From Pseudomonas sp. SCA2728.1_7 (lineage in GTDB: Bacteria; Pseudomonadota; Gammaproteobacteria; Pseudomonadales; Pseudomonadaceae): a stretch of 64,000 nucleotides of DNA. A model generated the notes under the pieces. It saw only the letters and a program-made list of their open reading frames with translations. It searched no databases and was not told the origin of the DNA. The position numbers and the translations under genes were made by a program. The stretch is taken from the NCBI RefSeq assembly GCF_018138145.1, contig NZ_CP073104.1, forward strand, positions 3,472,001-3,536,000, written 5' to 3'. This document shows positions 27,839 to 37,796 of the stretch, in pieces; the stretch's first letter is position 1; the number at the start of each line of letters is the position of its first letter.

Positions 27839-30800
27839 TTAGAAACGTCGCAAATCGATTGTCATCGGTAGCTCGTCACTGATTTCTACATTCGGTACAG
27901 GAAGTTTCCCCGGCGTGTGTCCGATGCGGAAGAATCGCGCCATCCGCCGGCTCTCCGCTTCGTTGGCGTTGACTGGCAATGTCTCGTAATTGCGCCCGCC
28001 CGGATGGGCGACATGGTACTGACAACCGCCCAGCGACCGCCCCATCCAGGTGTCGAGCAGGTCGAACACCAGCGGCGCGTGCACCGGGATGGTCGGCTGC
28101 AAGCAGTTAGCCGGTTGCCACGCGCGATAACGCACCCCGGCGACGAACTCTCCCACGCGTCCGGTCGGATGCAATGGCACGGCGATGCCATTACAGGTCA
28201 GCAGATAACGCTGCGGCGGCAAGCCTTTGAGCTTGACCTGCAGGCGCTCCAGCGATGAATCGACGTAACGCACTGTGCCACCTGCCGCGCCCTCCTCACC
28301 CAGGACATGCCATGGCTCCAGCGCCTGACGCAATTCGAGCTCGATACCGTTAACGGCGTAATCGCCGACCTTGGGAAAACGAAATTCCTGATGCGCGGCA
28401 AACCATTCCGCGCGCAGTGGATAGCCAGCGCTGTTGAGTTCGACGATGACGTCGGCAAAGTCCTGTTCGATAAAGTGTGGCAGCAAGAAACGGTCGTGCA
28501 GCTCGGTGCCCCAGCGCGCCAGTTTCGGCGGTGCATAAGGCTCACGCCAGAAACGTGCGACCAGCGCCCGCAGCAATAACTGCTGGGCCAGACTCATCCG
28601 CGCATGGGGCGGCATTTCAAACGCGCGCAATTCCAGCAAGCCAAGACGTCCGGTGGCGCCGTCCGGCGAGTACAGTTTGTCGATGCAGAACTCGGCACGG
28701 TGCGTATTGCCGGTGACGTCGATCAGCAAATTGCGCAGCAGTCGATCGACTAGCCACGGTGCGCATTCCTCGCCTGGCTCGGGCATCTGCGCGAAGGCGA
28801 TTTCCAGTTCGTACAGGGCGTCATTGCGCGCCTCATCGACACGCGGCGCCTGAGACGTCGGGCCGATGAACAAGCCGGAAAACAGATACGACAGTGACGG
28901 ATGGTTATGCCAGTAACTGATCAGGCTGCGCAGCAGATCGGGGCGACGCAGGAACGGTGAGTCGGCCGGCGTCGCACCGCCGAGAACAAAGTGGTTACCG
29001 CCACCGGTACCCGTGTGGCGACCATCGATCATGAATTTCTCGGTGGTCAGCCGCGTCTGGCGCGCCTGTTCATATAGAAATTCGGTGCGCTCGACCAACT
29101 CGTCCCATGTTGCCGACGGCTGCACGTTGACTTCGATCACGCCCGGATCCGGGGTGATACGGAAATTGCTCAGACGCGGATCGCTCGGTGGCTCGTAGCC
29201 TTCCAGCAACACCGGGCAATGCAGTTCTTCGGCGGTGGCCTCGATGGCGGCCACCAGCTCCAGATAATCCTCGACCCGCTCCAGCGGCGGCATGAACAAG
29301 TACAAACGCCCTTCGCGTGCCTCAGCGCAGAATGCGGTGCGGGTCAGCCAGTCGGCAGATTCGTCGGTCTTCGGCACGCGTTCGTCAGCCGCTGCCGGTT
29401 CGCCTGGACTATTGAGCAGCGCAGTTTGCGGCAACTCGGGGAAATCCTGATTCGGGTCCTGTGGATGAATAAACGGATACTCGGCGGCTTTCACCCACGG
29501 CTGCGAACCCAGCGGCAAGCGATAGCCCAGCGGCGAATCTCCCGGCACCAGCCGGCAGTGCTCATCACGCAGATACCAGCGCCCGCTCTGCCACTGATCG
29601 CCCTTGGCCGTGCGCGCCAGCGGCAGCACCTGACCAATGACTTTATTCAGGCCCTGACTGAAGACTTTGCGCAGGCGTGCGCGCTCAAGCGGCTCTTCAA
29701 GACGCGAATCTTCGGCGCTGACGTTGCTCGGCAATGTTCCCTCGCGCCAGAGGTAATAGAAATTGTCTTCGTAGGCCGGGAACACAAAACGTGTAGGCAA
29801 CTTCAGGCGCTCAGCGACACTGGCGAGGAAGCGCCCGGCCAATTCGCCAGTGGCGCCGTAATCCTGTTGCTCGTCGGCGATCAAGGCATCGTTGTGCCAG
29901 ATCGGCACGCCGTCACGACGCCAGTAGCAATTGAGCGACCAGCGCGGCAGTTGCTCGCCGGGATACCATTTGCCCTGACCAAAATGCACCAGGCCTTTCG
30001 GTGCGTAGTGTTTGCGCATGCGCTGGAACAGTTCGGCGGAAAGCCTACGTTTATCCGCGCCCAACGCAGCGGTATTCCACTCGGCGCCATCCGGGTCATC
30101 GATGGAGACGAAGGTCGGCTCGCCGCCCATGGTCAGGCGTACGTCATCCGCCAGCAGGTCGGCATCGATCTGCCGGCCGAGCGCCTGAATCGCCAGCCAC
30201 TGCTCATCGGTGTAGGGCTTGGTGACGCGCGGCGCCTCCCAGATCCGTTCCACCGACATTTCGTGGCTGAACTCACATTCGCAGGGCTCGACCAAGCCAC
30301 TGATCGGCGCCGCCGAGGACGGATCGGGACTACAGGCCAACGGGATATGCCCTTCACCGGCAAACAGCCCGGAAGTCGCATCGAGGCCGATCCAGCCCGC
30401 GCCCGGCAGATACACCTCGCACCAGGCGTGCAGGTCGGTGAAATCGACTTCAGTGCCGGACGGGCCGTCGAGGCTCTTCACGTCTGCCGTGAGTTGAATC
30501 AGGTAGCCGGAGACAAATCGTGCAGCCAAGCCGAGGTTACGCAGCAACTGCACCAGTAGCCACGCCGAGTCGCGGCAGGAACCCGAGGCATGCTCAAGGG
30601 TGTGTTCCGGCGTCTGCACGCCCGGTTCCATGCGGATCAGGTAACCGATGTCTTCGCTCAAGCGCTGGTTGAGCGCCACGAGGAAGTCCACCGCCGGCAG
30701 CGGCGTGCGGTCAATTCCGTCCAGATAGGCTTTGAATTTCGGCGTCAGTGGCAGGGTTTCGAGGTACGGCGCCAGCTCCTTGCGCTCATCGGCGGCGTAG

Positions 30801-31114
30801 GAGAAAGGGATTTTCTCGGCATAGGGTTCGAGGAAGAAGTCGAACGGATTGAACACCGCCATCTCGGCGAGCAGATCGACTTCGATGCGCAATTCTTTGG
30901 TTTTCTCGGGGAACACCAATCGGGCGAGGTAGTTGCCCTGCGGGTCTTGCTGCCAGTTGATGAAATGCTGCTCGGGCGAGACTTTCAGCGCATACGACAG
31001 AATCCGCGTGCGGCTGTGGGCAGCCGGGCGCAGGCGAACGATCTGCGGGCCGAGTTCGACAGCGCGGTCGTAGCGGTAGTGCGTGACGTGATGCAATGCG
31101 ACATGAATCGACAC
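27839..31114 (-). CDS. Transglutaminase plus DUF2126 protein
   Basis: This 1091-residue protein has an N-terminal transglutaminase module (about 1-290) with Cys in [20 protein letters not shown], His in [19 protein letters not shown] and Asp in GLDATSGLF. The long DUF2126 region (about 320-1091) contains [60 protein letters not shown] and [23 protein letters not shown]2126 resembles glutamine-synthetase-like or ATP-grasp ligases in layout. It lies 88 bases upstream of the ATP-grasp gene and is probably first in the operon. Function of the system is unproved. Confidence 0.85.
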   Translation of the reverse strand: MSIHVALHHVTHYRYDRAVELGPQIVRLRPAAHSRTRILSYALKVSPEQHFINWQQDPQGNYLARLVFPEKTKELRIEVDLLAEMAVFNPFDFFLEPYAEKIPFSYAADERKELAPYLETLPLTPKFKAYLDGIDRTPLPAVDFLVALNQRLSEDIGYLIRMEPGVQTPEHTLEHASGSCRDSAWLLVQLLRNLGLAARFVSGYLIQLTADVKSLDGPSGTEVDFTDLHAWCEVYLPGAGWIGLDATSGLFAGEGHIPLACSPDPSSAAPISGLVEPCECEFSHEMSVERIWEAPRVTKPYTDEQWLAIQALGRQIDADLLADDVRLTMGGEPTFVSIDDPDGAEWNTAALGADKRRLSAELFQRMRKHYAPKGLVHFGQGKWYPGEQLPRWSLNCYWRRDGVPIWHNDALIADEQQDYGATGELAGRFLASVAERLKLPTRFVFPAYEDNFYYLWREGTLPSNVSAEDSRLEEPLERARLRKVFSQGLNKVIGQVLPLARTAKGDQWQSGRWYLRDEHCRLVPGDSPLGYRLPLGSQPWVKAAEYPFIHPQDPNQDFPELPQTALLNSPGEPAAADERVPKTDESADWLTRTAFCAEAREGRLYLFMPPLERVEDYLELVAAIEATAEELHCPVLLEGYEPPSDPRLSNFRITPDPGVIEVNVQPSATWDELVERTEFLYEQARQTRLTTEKFMIDGRHTGTGGGNHFVLGGATPADSPFLRRPDLLRSLISYWHNHPSLSYLFSGLFIGPTSQAPRVDEARNDALYELEIAFAQMPEPGEECAPWLVDRLLRNLLIDVTGNTHRAEFCIDKLYSPDGATGRLGLLELRAFEMPPHARMSLAQQLLLRALVARFWREPYAPPKLARWGTELHDRFLLPHFIEQDFADVIVELNSAGYPLRAEWFAAHQEFRFPKVGDYAVNGIELELRQALEPWHVLGEEGAAGGTVRYVDSSLERLQVKLKGLPPQRYLLTCNGIAVPLHPTGRVGEFVAGVRYRAWQPANCLQPTIPVHAPLVFDLLDTWMGRSLGGCQYHVAHPGGRNYETLPVNANEAESRRMARFFRIGHTPGKLPVPNVEISDELPMTIDLRRF

Positions 31115-31265
31115 GGCGTGCCTCCTGCGAGCCTAAGCGTATTCGAAAGCGCGCAAGACTTATGCCATGCAGAGGCTTGGGCGCTTTCCCGGAATGCTTA
31201 GGGCAGTACAGCACCAAAATCGGGCGATGCGGGGAAATGGTTTGGGCTGATTGCACGTAAATGTT

Positions 31266-31390
31266 GCGAAGAGCCCCTCACCCCAACCCTCTCCCCGAGG
31301 GAGAGGGGACTGACCGAGGTGAATGTTAGAGATATGCCGACTTGAAAGTATTGAGTCGAACCCGGATTTTGAAAAGCAAGGAGGTCTGTA
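31266..31390 (+). repeat. 125-bp tandem repeat, copy 1
   Basis: It starts GCGAAGAGCCCCTCACCCCA, contains a CCCTCTCCCC / GAGGGAGAGGGG hairpin and ends AGGTCTGTA. It is followed directly by copy 2 at the same 125-base spacing. Confidence 0.9.
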
Positions 31391-31515
31391 GCGAAGAGCC
31401 CCTCACCCTAACCCTCTCCCGGAGGGAGAGGGGACTGACCGCGTTGGATGTTCGAGATATGCCGACTTGAAAGTCTTGAGTCGAACCCGGATTTTGGAAA
31501 GCAAGGAGATCTGTA
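31391..31515 (+). repeat. 125-bp tandem repeat, copy 2
   Basis: Near-identical to copy 1, ending AGATCTGTA, with the same hairpin and the ATGCCGACTTGAAAGT core. Copies 1 and 2 lie 152 bases or more upstream of the minus-strand DUF2126 gene start. Confidence 0.9.
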
Positions 31516-31599
31516 GCGAAGAGCCCCTCACCTGATCTGGCTTAATGATTCTGGACACTCCTAAAGGGCGTTAATCTACGCCCAACGAAGAGGTGTGAT

Positions 31600-31899
31600 T
31601 TGACCAGACGATATTTTTCCACAGATTTCAAACGGGATGCGGCTTGCCTGGTTTTGGATAAAGACTATTCGGTGAGTGAAGCCTGCGAAGCAATGGGCGT
31701 GGGCCCTACAGCTCTGCGTCGCTGGGTTGAGCAACTGCGTGCGGAGCGCAGTGGCAAGACGCCTGAGAAGTCCAAGGCCATGACCGTTGACCAACAACGC
31801 ATCCAGGAACTGGAAGCAACAATTCGACGGATTGAGCGCGAGAAGGAAATTTTAAAAAAGGCTACAGCTCTCTTGATGTCGGATTCCCTCGATCGGTAA
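31600..31899 (+). CDS. IS3-family transposase OrfA (helix-turn-helix)
   Basis: This 99-residue DNA-binding protein starts at TTG 31600 (reading MTRRYFSTDFKRDAACLVLD) behind an AGAGG ribosome site. The helix-turn-helix lies at about 22-45 (YSVSEACEAMGVGPTALRRW). A leucine-zipper-like coiled coil (RIQELEATIRRIEREKEILK) lies near the end. OrfA binds the terminal inverted repeats and acts as a regulator. The frame ends at 31899 unless ribosomes shift at 31854-31860. Confidence 0.93.
   Translation: MTRRYFSTDFKRDAACLVLDKDYSVSEACEAMGVGPTALRRWVEQLRAERSGKTPEKSKAMTVDQQRIQELEATIRRIEREKEILKKATALLMSDSLDR
31854..31860 (+). promoter_or_regulatory. Programmed -1 frameshift site A-AAA-AAG
   Basis: The heptamer AAAAAAG is in the correct phase (A AAA AAG in the OrfA frame). 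The -1 frame is open from here into OrfB without a stop, as expected for making the OrfAB transposase. Confidence 0.85.
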
Positions 31900-32741
31900 G
31901 GCTGGTCGAGGAGTTAAGCGAGCAATATCCAGGATCCGAGTTGTGTGGCGTGTTTGGTATCAACCGCAGCAGTTATTACGAGCGTCTGAAACAGCGGGCG
32001 AAAGTGCATGTCGGGCGCGATCGCCTAAAGATCAAGGCTGCCGAATTACATGAGCAAAGTCGCGGCTCAATGGGCGCGCGCAGCCTGTCAAAAGCGCTGT
32101 GTAACGAAAAAGAGTCGGTAGGTCGTTACATGGCTCGTAGCCTGATGCGCGAGCTCGGTTTGAAGAGCCAGCAACGGCGCAGGCATCGGTACAAACCCAG
32201 CGGTGCGGAGGCGCAATACGCCCCCAATCATTTGGAGCGTAAATTCAAAGTCGAGGCCCCCAATCGAGTGTGGTGTGGCGACGTGACTTACATTTGGGCC
32301 GTTACTTACTGGGTTTATCTGGCTGCTGTACTTGATCTGCATGCCCGCCGCATCGTCGGCTGGGCGATGTCCAGAAGTCCGGATTCAGCTCTGACCTGTC
32401 GAGCGTTAAAGATGGCTTTCGAGTCGCGAGGACGCCCTGAAAACCTAATGTTCCATTCGGATCAGGGCTGTCATTACAGCAGTAAAGTGTTTCGTGAAAC
32501 GCTGGCGGACATGCGCATAAAACAAAGCATGAGTCGACGAGGAAACTGCTGGGACAACGCCCCGATGGAGCGTTTCTTTGGCAGTTTGAAATCTGAATGG
32601 ATACCCAAGGCTGGCTACCGAAACGAAGATGAGGCCAGTACCGATGTATTGCGCTACCTGACCCATTATTACAATCGGATCAGGCTGCACAGTCACAATG
32701 GCTACCGAACTCCGGTGGACATGGAGGCCCTGGCGGCATGA
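31860..32741 (+). CDS. IS3-family DDE transposase OrfB (made as OrfAB by -1 frameshift)
   Basis: This is the catalytic part, about 293 residues from the shift point, reading GYSSLDVGFPRSVRLVEELS and then ELCGVFGINRSSYYERL. The integrase core has the DDE triad: Asp in RVWCGDVTYIW, Asp in AAVLDLHARR region with a second catalytic Asp in MFHSDQGCHYSS, and Glu in DNAPMERFFGSLKSEW, the canonical D-D-35-E spacing near the end. No stop or frameshift breaks it. There is no ribosome site at a late start codon, so it should be made mainly as the OrfAB fusion that carries out transposition. Confidence 0.9.
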   Translation, partial: GYSSLDVGFPRSVRLVEELSEQYPGSELCGVFGINRSSYYERLKQRAKVHVGRDRLKIKAAELHEQSRGSMGARSLSKALCNEKESVGRYMARSLMRELGLKSQQRRRHRYKPSGAEAQYAPNHLERKFKVEAPNRVWCGDVTYIWAVTYWVYLAAVLDLHARRIVGWAMSRSPDSALTCRALKMAFESRGRPENLMFHSDQGCHYSSKVFRETLADMRIKQSMSRRGNCWDNAPMERFFGSLKSEWIPKAGYRNEDEASTDVLRYLTHYYNRIRLHSHNGYRTPVDMEALAA

Positions 32742-32941
32742 AAAAGGGTAAAACCCTATAACCGTGTCCAGTATCGTTTGACCAGATCAACCCTAGCCCT
32801 CTCCCGGAGGGAGAGGGGACTGGCCGCGTTGGATGTTGGAGATACGCCGACTTGAAAGTCTCGAGTCGAACTCAAGTTTTGAAAAGCATGGAGATCTGCT
32901 CCCTTCCCCCTCGCCCCCATTGGGGGAGAGGGCTGGGGTGA

Positions 32942-32979
32942 GGGGGATGGATCTTGCAGACGACAAAAATCCATCCCCC
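32942..32979. repeat. Perfect 11-bp inverted repeat
   Basis: GGGGGATGGAT and ATCCATCCCCC flank a 16-base loop just beyond the third 125-bp repeat. Role unknown; it may be a remnant of the same repeat family. Confidence 0.6.
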
Positions 32980-32987
32980 GAAAATGC

Positions 32988-33016
32988 AAAACGCCAACCC
33001 GAAGGTTGGCGTTTTT
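32988..33016 (-). terminator. Terminator of ygiQ
   Basis: A 12-base stem AAAACGCCAACC / GGTTGGCGTTTT with a 4-base loop lies three bases past the ygiQ stop and is flanked by T runs on both sides. Confidence 0.88.
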
Positions 33017-33018
33017 CT

Positions 33019-35331
<2,313 letters not shown>

Positions 35332-35538
35332 GTCGACGACCGGTGTTGAAGTGAAAAATCGCGGGCGCGGAATATAGCACAAATTTTGACCAATTCCGAC
35401 GGCAATGGTCGGTTTCTCTCACAGCCGTCGCGGTACGTGACTTACCCGATAACCGGACACGAAAATCACCATTCAAATCACATACTCATCGGCCAGTGCT
35501 GAAGCTGGCTGATGTGACAACCCTTCAAGGATGAAGAA

Positions 35539-37749
35539 ATGTCACCAAAATTGCCTGCCAAAGGCCCGCTTACCAGCAACACCACCACACGAGCCACGCA
35601 GTCGCCCCCCCCTAATCCGCGGGCGCCCCACAACCAGCAACCCGTGCTCGCCAGTTCATCTACCAGCAGCTCTGGAGAAACATCGGGCAACCCGGTCAGA
35701 CCCGATTTGCAGCCTCGCGTAACAGTCAGCCGGTCAGCGTCCGGGGCGGCCATGGTGTCGTCACCTGCGCGACGACCGCTGGAGGATTACTGGATTCCCG
35801 CCGACATCCGCCTGCCTGCTGCCGACACGCAGGGTTTTCGCATCCTCAAGGGACGCCGTTACGTCGATGTGCCGGACGGTCACTGCGTCCTGGTGGCGAT
35901 CGATCCGAAAATGGGCCTCTATCGAGCCACGCGGGCGAGTGAGCGAAATCCTTCCGGCCCGCTGCTGCAGCTTGACCCGCAGAGCAAACTCTGGAGGCCG
36001 CTGGAGGGCATGCCGTCGATTCGCTCTATCACTGACCTGAACGGAGGGCTGGATGGCCATAAGAAAATGATGGATGAGTCTGCCGCTCTCGCCAGAGAAC
36101 TGCACAGCGTCTGGTTCGAATCGAAGGGTCAAGAGGGCGAACGAACTGCAATCGTCAAATATGAGCTTCAGTACCACAGACATCTGGCCGCTGTGGACAA
36201 ATGCTTCGATTTCTACCTCAAGGAACAGGTCTCACTGCTGATCTACAAAGGCATCAGCGTTTACGAGGCAGAACTGTTCAAGATTCAACTAAAGCGATTC
36301 GAAGTTCTTTGCCGAATCATGCAGGCCAGTGATCGGCGCAAACTGATCGAAACGCAGCCCGGGACGGCGGTCACTCTCGAACAACATCGTTCGAACGCCG
36401 GTTACTTGAAGAGCAAACTGGCGCTTTTACGCAAGCGCCAAATCATTGCCGAGGAACTACTGCAGAAATCGCAATACAACCAAAACGATTTTTCCGAGTG
36501 GGGTTACGACCCTATGGAAATACACAAAGACACTGCCGACTGGCTGCATTCAAAGTGTCAGGTGCTGGCCGCCGAACAGGGTAGTCGCATGCCGGTATTC
36601 CTTTCATTGCCGTTTTCAGAACTGACGCGCGCCTTTCTCGATGTCGACGCTATCCCGCAGGAGGCCCGCATTCCTGTATTGAGCGATCTGCTGGAACAAT
36701 GCACCTCGATCAGGAATTCATTTGAGTACCTTGAGTTCCCTTCCGCCCACATCACGTCCCGGCAAGAGATCATCGACGCCATCAGGTCATTCGAGAGTAC
36801 GCTGGAAGATCGGCTGGCCCTCTATCACCGTGATCTGGAAAGCCTTCCATTACTACCCTCGTCCGATCAGTCCATCGACTTCGACTTCATACCGGCTCAA
36901 CGTGCAAACCAACCGGCATCCATGCCGACAAGGATGTTCCGCAGCAAACAGAACGGCGTTCACAAGATCCGCCTCGGCCAACCGCGACGAGGTGCCGCTG
37001 ACGAGGAACTGATGGATGTCATGCACCCACACCAACCCGACGAGATCCTGCAGACGTATGAACGGCGCGAGGGAGAGTGGCACCGCCGTGTAGCGCCCCT
37101 GGAAGAAAGCCTGTCGAAGCTGACCACCGGAGCCGAGCAGCACTTGGCAATGTCCGATCAGTACTTGCGCGCGGCCTGGCAACAAGAGGCGGCAAAACAC
37201 AATGCATCAGGCATTGTGGATGAATTGGTCAGCAAAGCCATCGTGCTCGATGACCTCATTCCACAGATAGAAAAAGCGCCAAACCCTTCTGACATCAATG
37301 TTGAACCTGTCGTGCAGCGACTCAGGCAAGACAGCCAGCGATTGCGCAACGAAGCCGAAGCAATCCGCATCCGGCTGTTCAAGGACAAAAGCTACCTGAG
37401 CGCCGACCGGGTGGTGCACCTGATCAGCCTCGACGAGCTGCGCGTCAAACGCAACAAAAGCCGGCAGCCGCTGGGCAAGGGCGCGAACAAAGAGTTTCTG
37501 GACACCTACCTGCTCAGCGACAAGCATACGGGTGAGGGATTATGGGAGGCCCATTTTCACTATCCGAAAACTGGCTCTTCGGCACTGGAGTTCAAAGACC
37601 GCGGCGGTCATCTGAAAACGCTTGATCAAGCCCGCGCAGGTGTCTCGTCCCAACGCCGGGATGAACAGGCCGGGCGTCCGCATGTCGCCATCTGGAGACT
37701 GACCCTCGATCGCAAGACAGCGCAGAAAATCTTCGACCTGGCGTCGTGA
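35539..37749 (+). CDS. Array protein 1: large effector-like protein with AHFHY C-terminal module
   Basis: This 736-residue protein of unknown function is first of four paralogues. Residues 1-80 are Pro/Ser/Thr-rich and likely disordered, without a signal peptide. A beta-rich module follows at about 81-155 (PLEDYWIPADIRLP, KGRRYVDVPDG, MGLYRATRASERNPSGPLL). A helical middle region (about 175-440) and a second beta module (about 443-525, RMFRSKQNGVHKIRLGQPRR, LQTYERREGEW) come next, then coiled-coil-like helices. The last 110 residues hold LWEAHFHYP (His672, His674), GGHLKTL and SSQRRDEQAG. It lacks the roughly 100-residue extension after the first module that proteins 2-4 have. ATG 35539 follows AAGGA in a leader shared with protein 2. 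It resembles Pseudomonas proteins annotated as dermonecrotic-toxin-domain/DUF6543, from memory only. Confidence 0.7.
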   Translation: MSPKLPAKGPLTSNTTTRATQSPPPNPRAPHNQQPVLASSSTSSSGETSGNPVRPDLQPRVTVSRSASGAAMVSSPARRPLEDYWIPADIRLPAADTQGFRILKGRRYVDVPDGHCVLVAIDPKMGLYRATRASERNPSGPLLQLDPQSKLWRPLEGMPSIRSITDLNGGLDGHKKMMDESAALARELHSVWFESKGQEGERTAIVKYELQYHRHLAAVDKCFDFYLKEQVSLLIYKGISVYEAELFKIQLKRFEVLCRIMQASDRRKLIETQPGTAVTLEQHRSNAGYLKSKLALLRKRQIIAEELLQKSQYNQNDFSEWGYDPMEIHKDTADWLHSKCQVLAAEQGSRMPVFLSLPFSELTRAFLDVDAIPQEARIPVLSDLLEQCTSIRNSFEYLEFPSAHITSRQEIIDAIRSFESTLEDRLALYHRDLESLPLLPSSDQSIDFDFIPAQRANQPASMPTRMFRSKQNGVHKIRLGQPRRGAADEELMDVMHPHQPDEILQTYERREGEWHRRVAPLEESLSKLTTGAEQHLAMSDQYLRAAWQQEAAKHNASGIVDELVSKAIVLDDLIPQIEKAPNPSDINVEPVVQRLRQDSQRLRNEAEAIRIRLFKDKSYLSADRVVHLISLDELRVKRNKSRQPLGKGANKEFLDTYLLSDKHTGEGLWEAHFHYPKTGSSALEFKDRGGHLKTLDQARAGVSSQRRDEQAGRPHVAIWRLTLDRKTAQKIFDLAS

Positions 37750-37796
37750 AACCCTGGCTGAACAGCTGTTCCACCGCTTCTTCAAGGATGAAGAAA

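Larger units (their letters stand above)
31533..32789 (+). mobile_element. Complete IS3-family insertion sequence (1257 bp)
   Basis: The element is bounded by imperfect 26-base inverted repeats beginning TGATCTGG and ending CTGGACAC (31533-31558 and 32764-32789), very like the ends of IS3. It encodes OrfA and a DDE transposase OrfB joined by an A-AAA-AAG frameshift site. A 3-bp direct repeat ACC (31530-31532 and 32790-32792) flanks it, the size expected for IS3. Both open frames and both ends are intact, so it may be active. It sits inside a non-coding repeat and breaks no gene. Confidence 0.95.
31516..32900 (+). repeat. 125-bp tandem repeat, copy 3, split by an insertion sequence
   Basis: The first 17 bases (31516-31532) lie left of the element and the remaining 108 (32793-32900) lie right of it. 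Joining the two parts and removing one ACC duplication restores a full 125-base unit. The right half is the most diverged copy. Confidence 0.88.

Noticed and set aside
31266-31515. Repeats as a CRISPR array
   Set aside because: Units are 125 bases, contiguous, and have no variable spacers; no cas genes are present.
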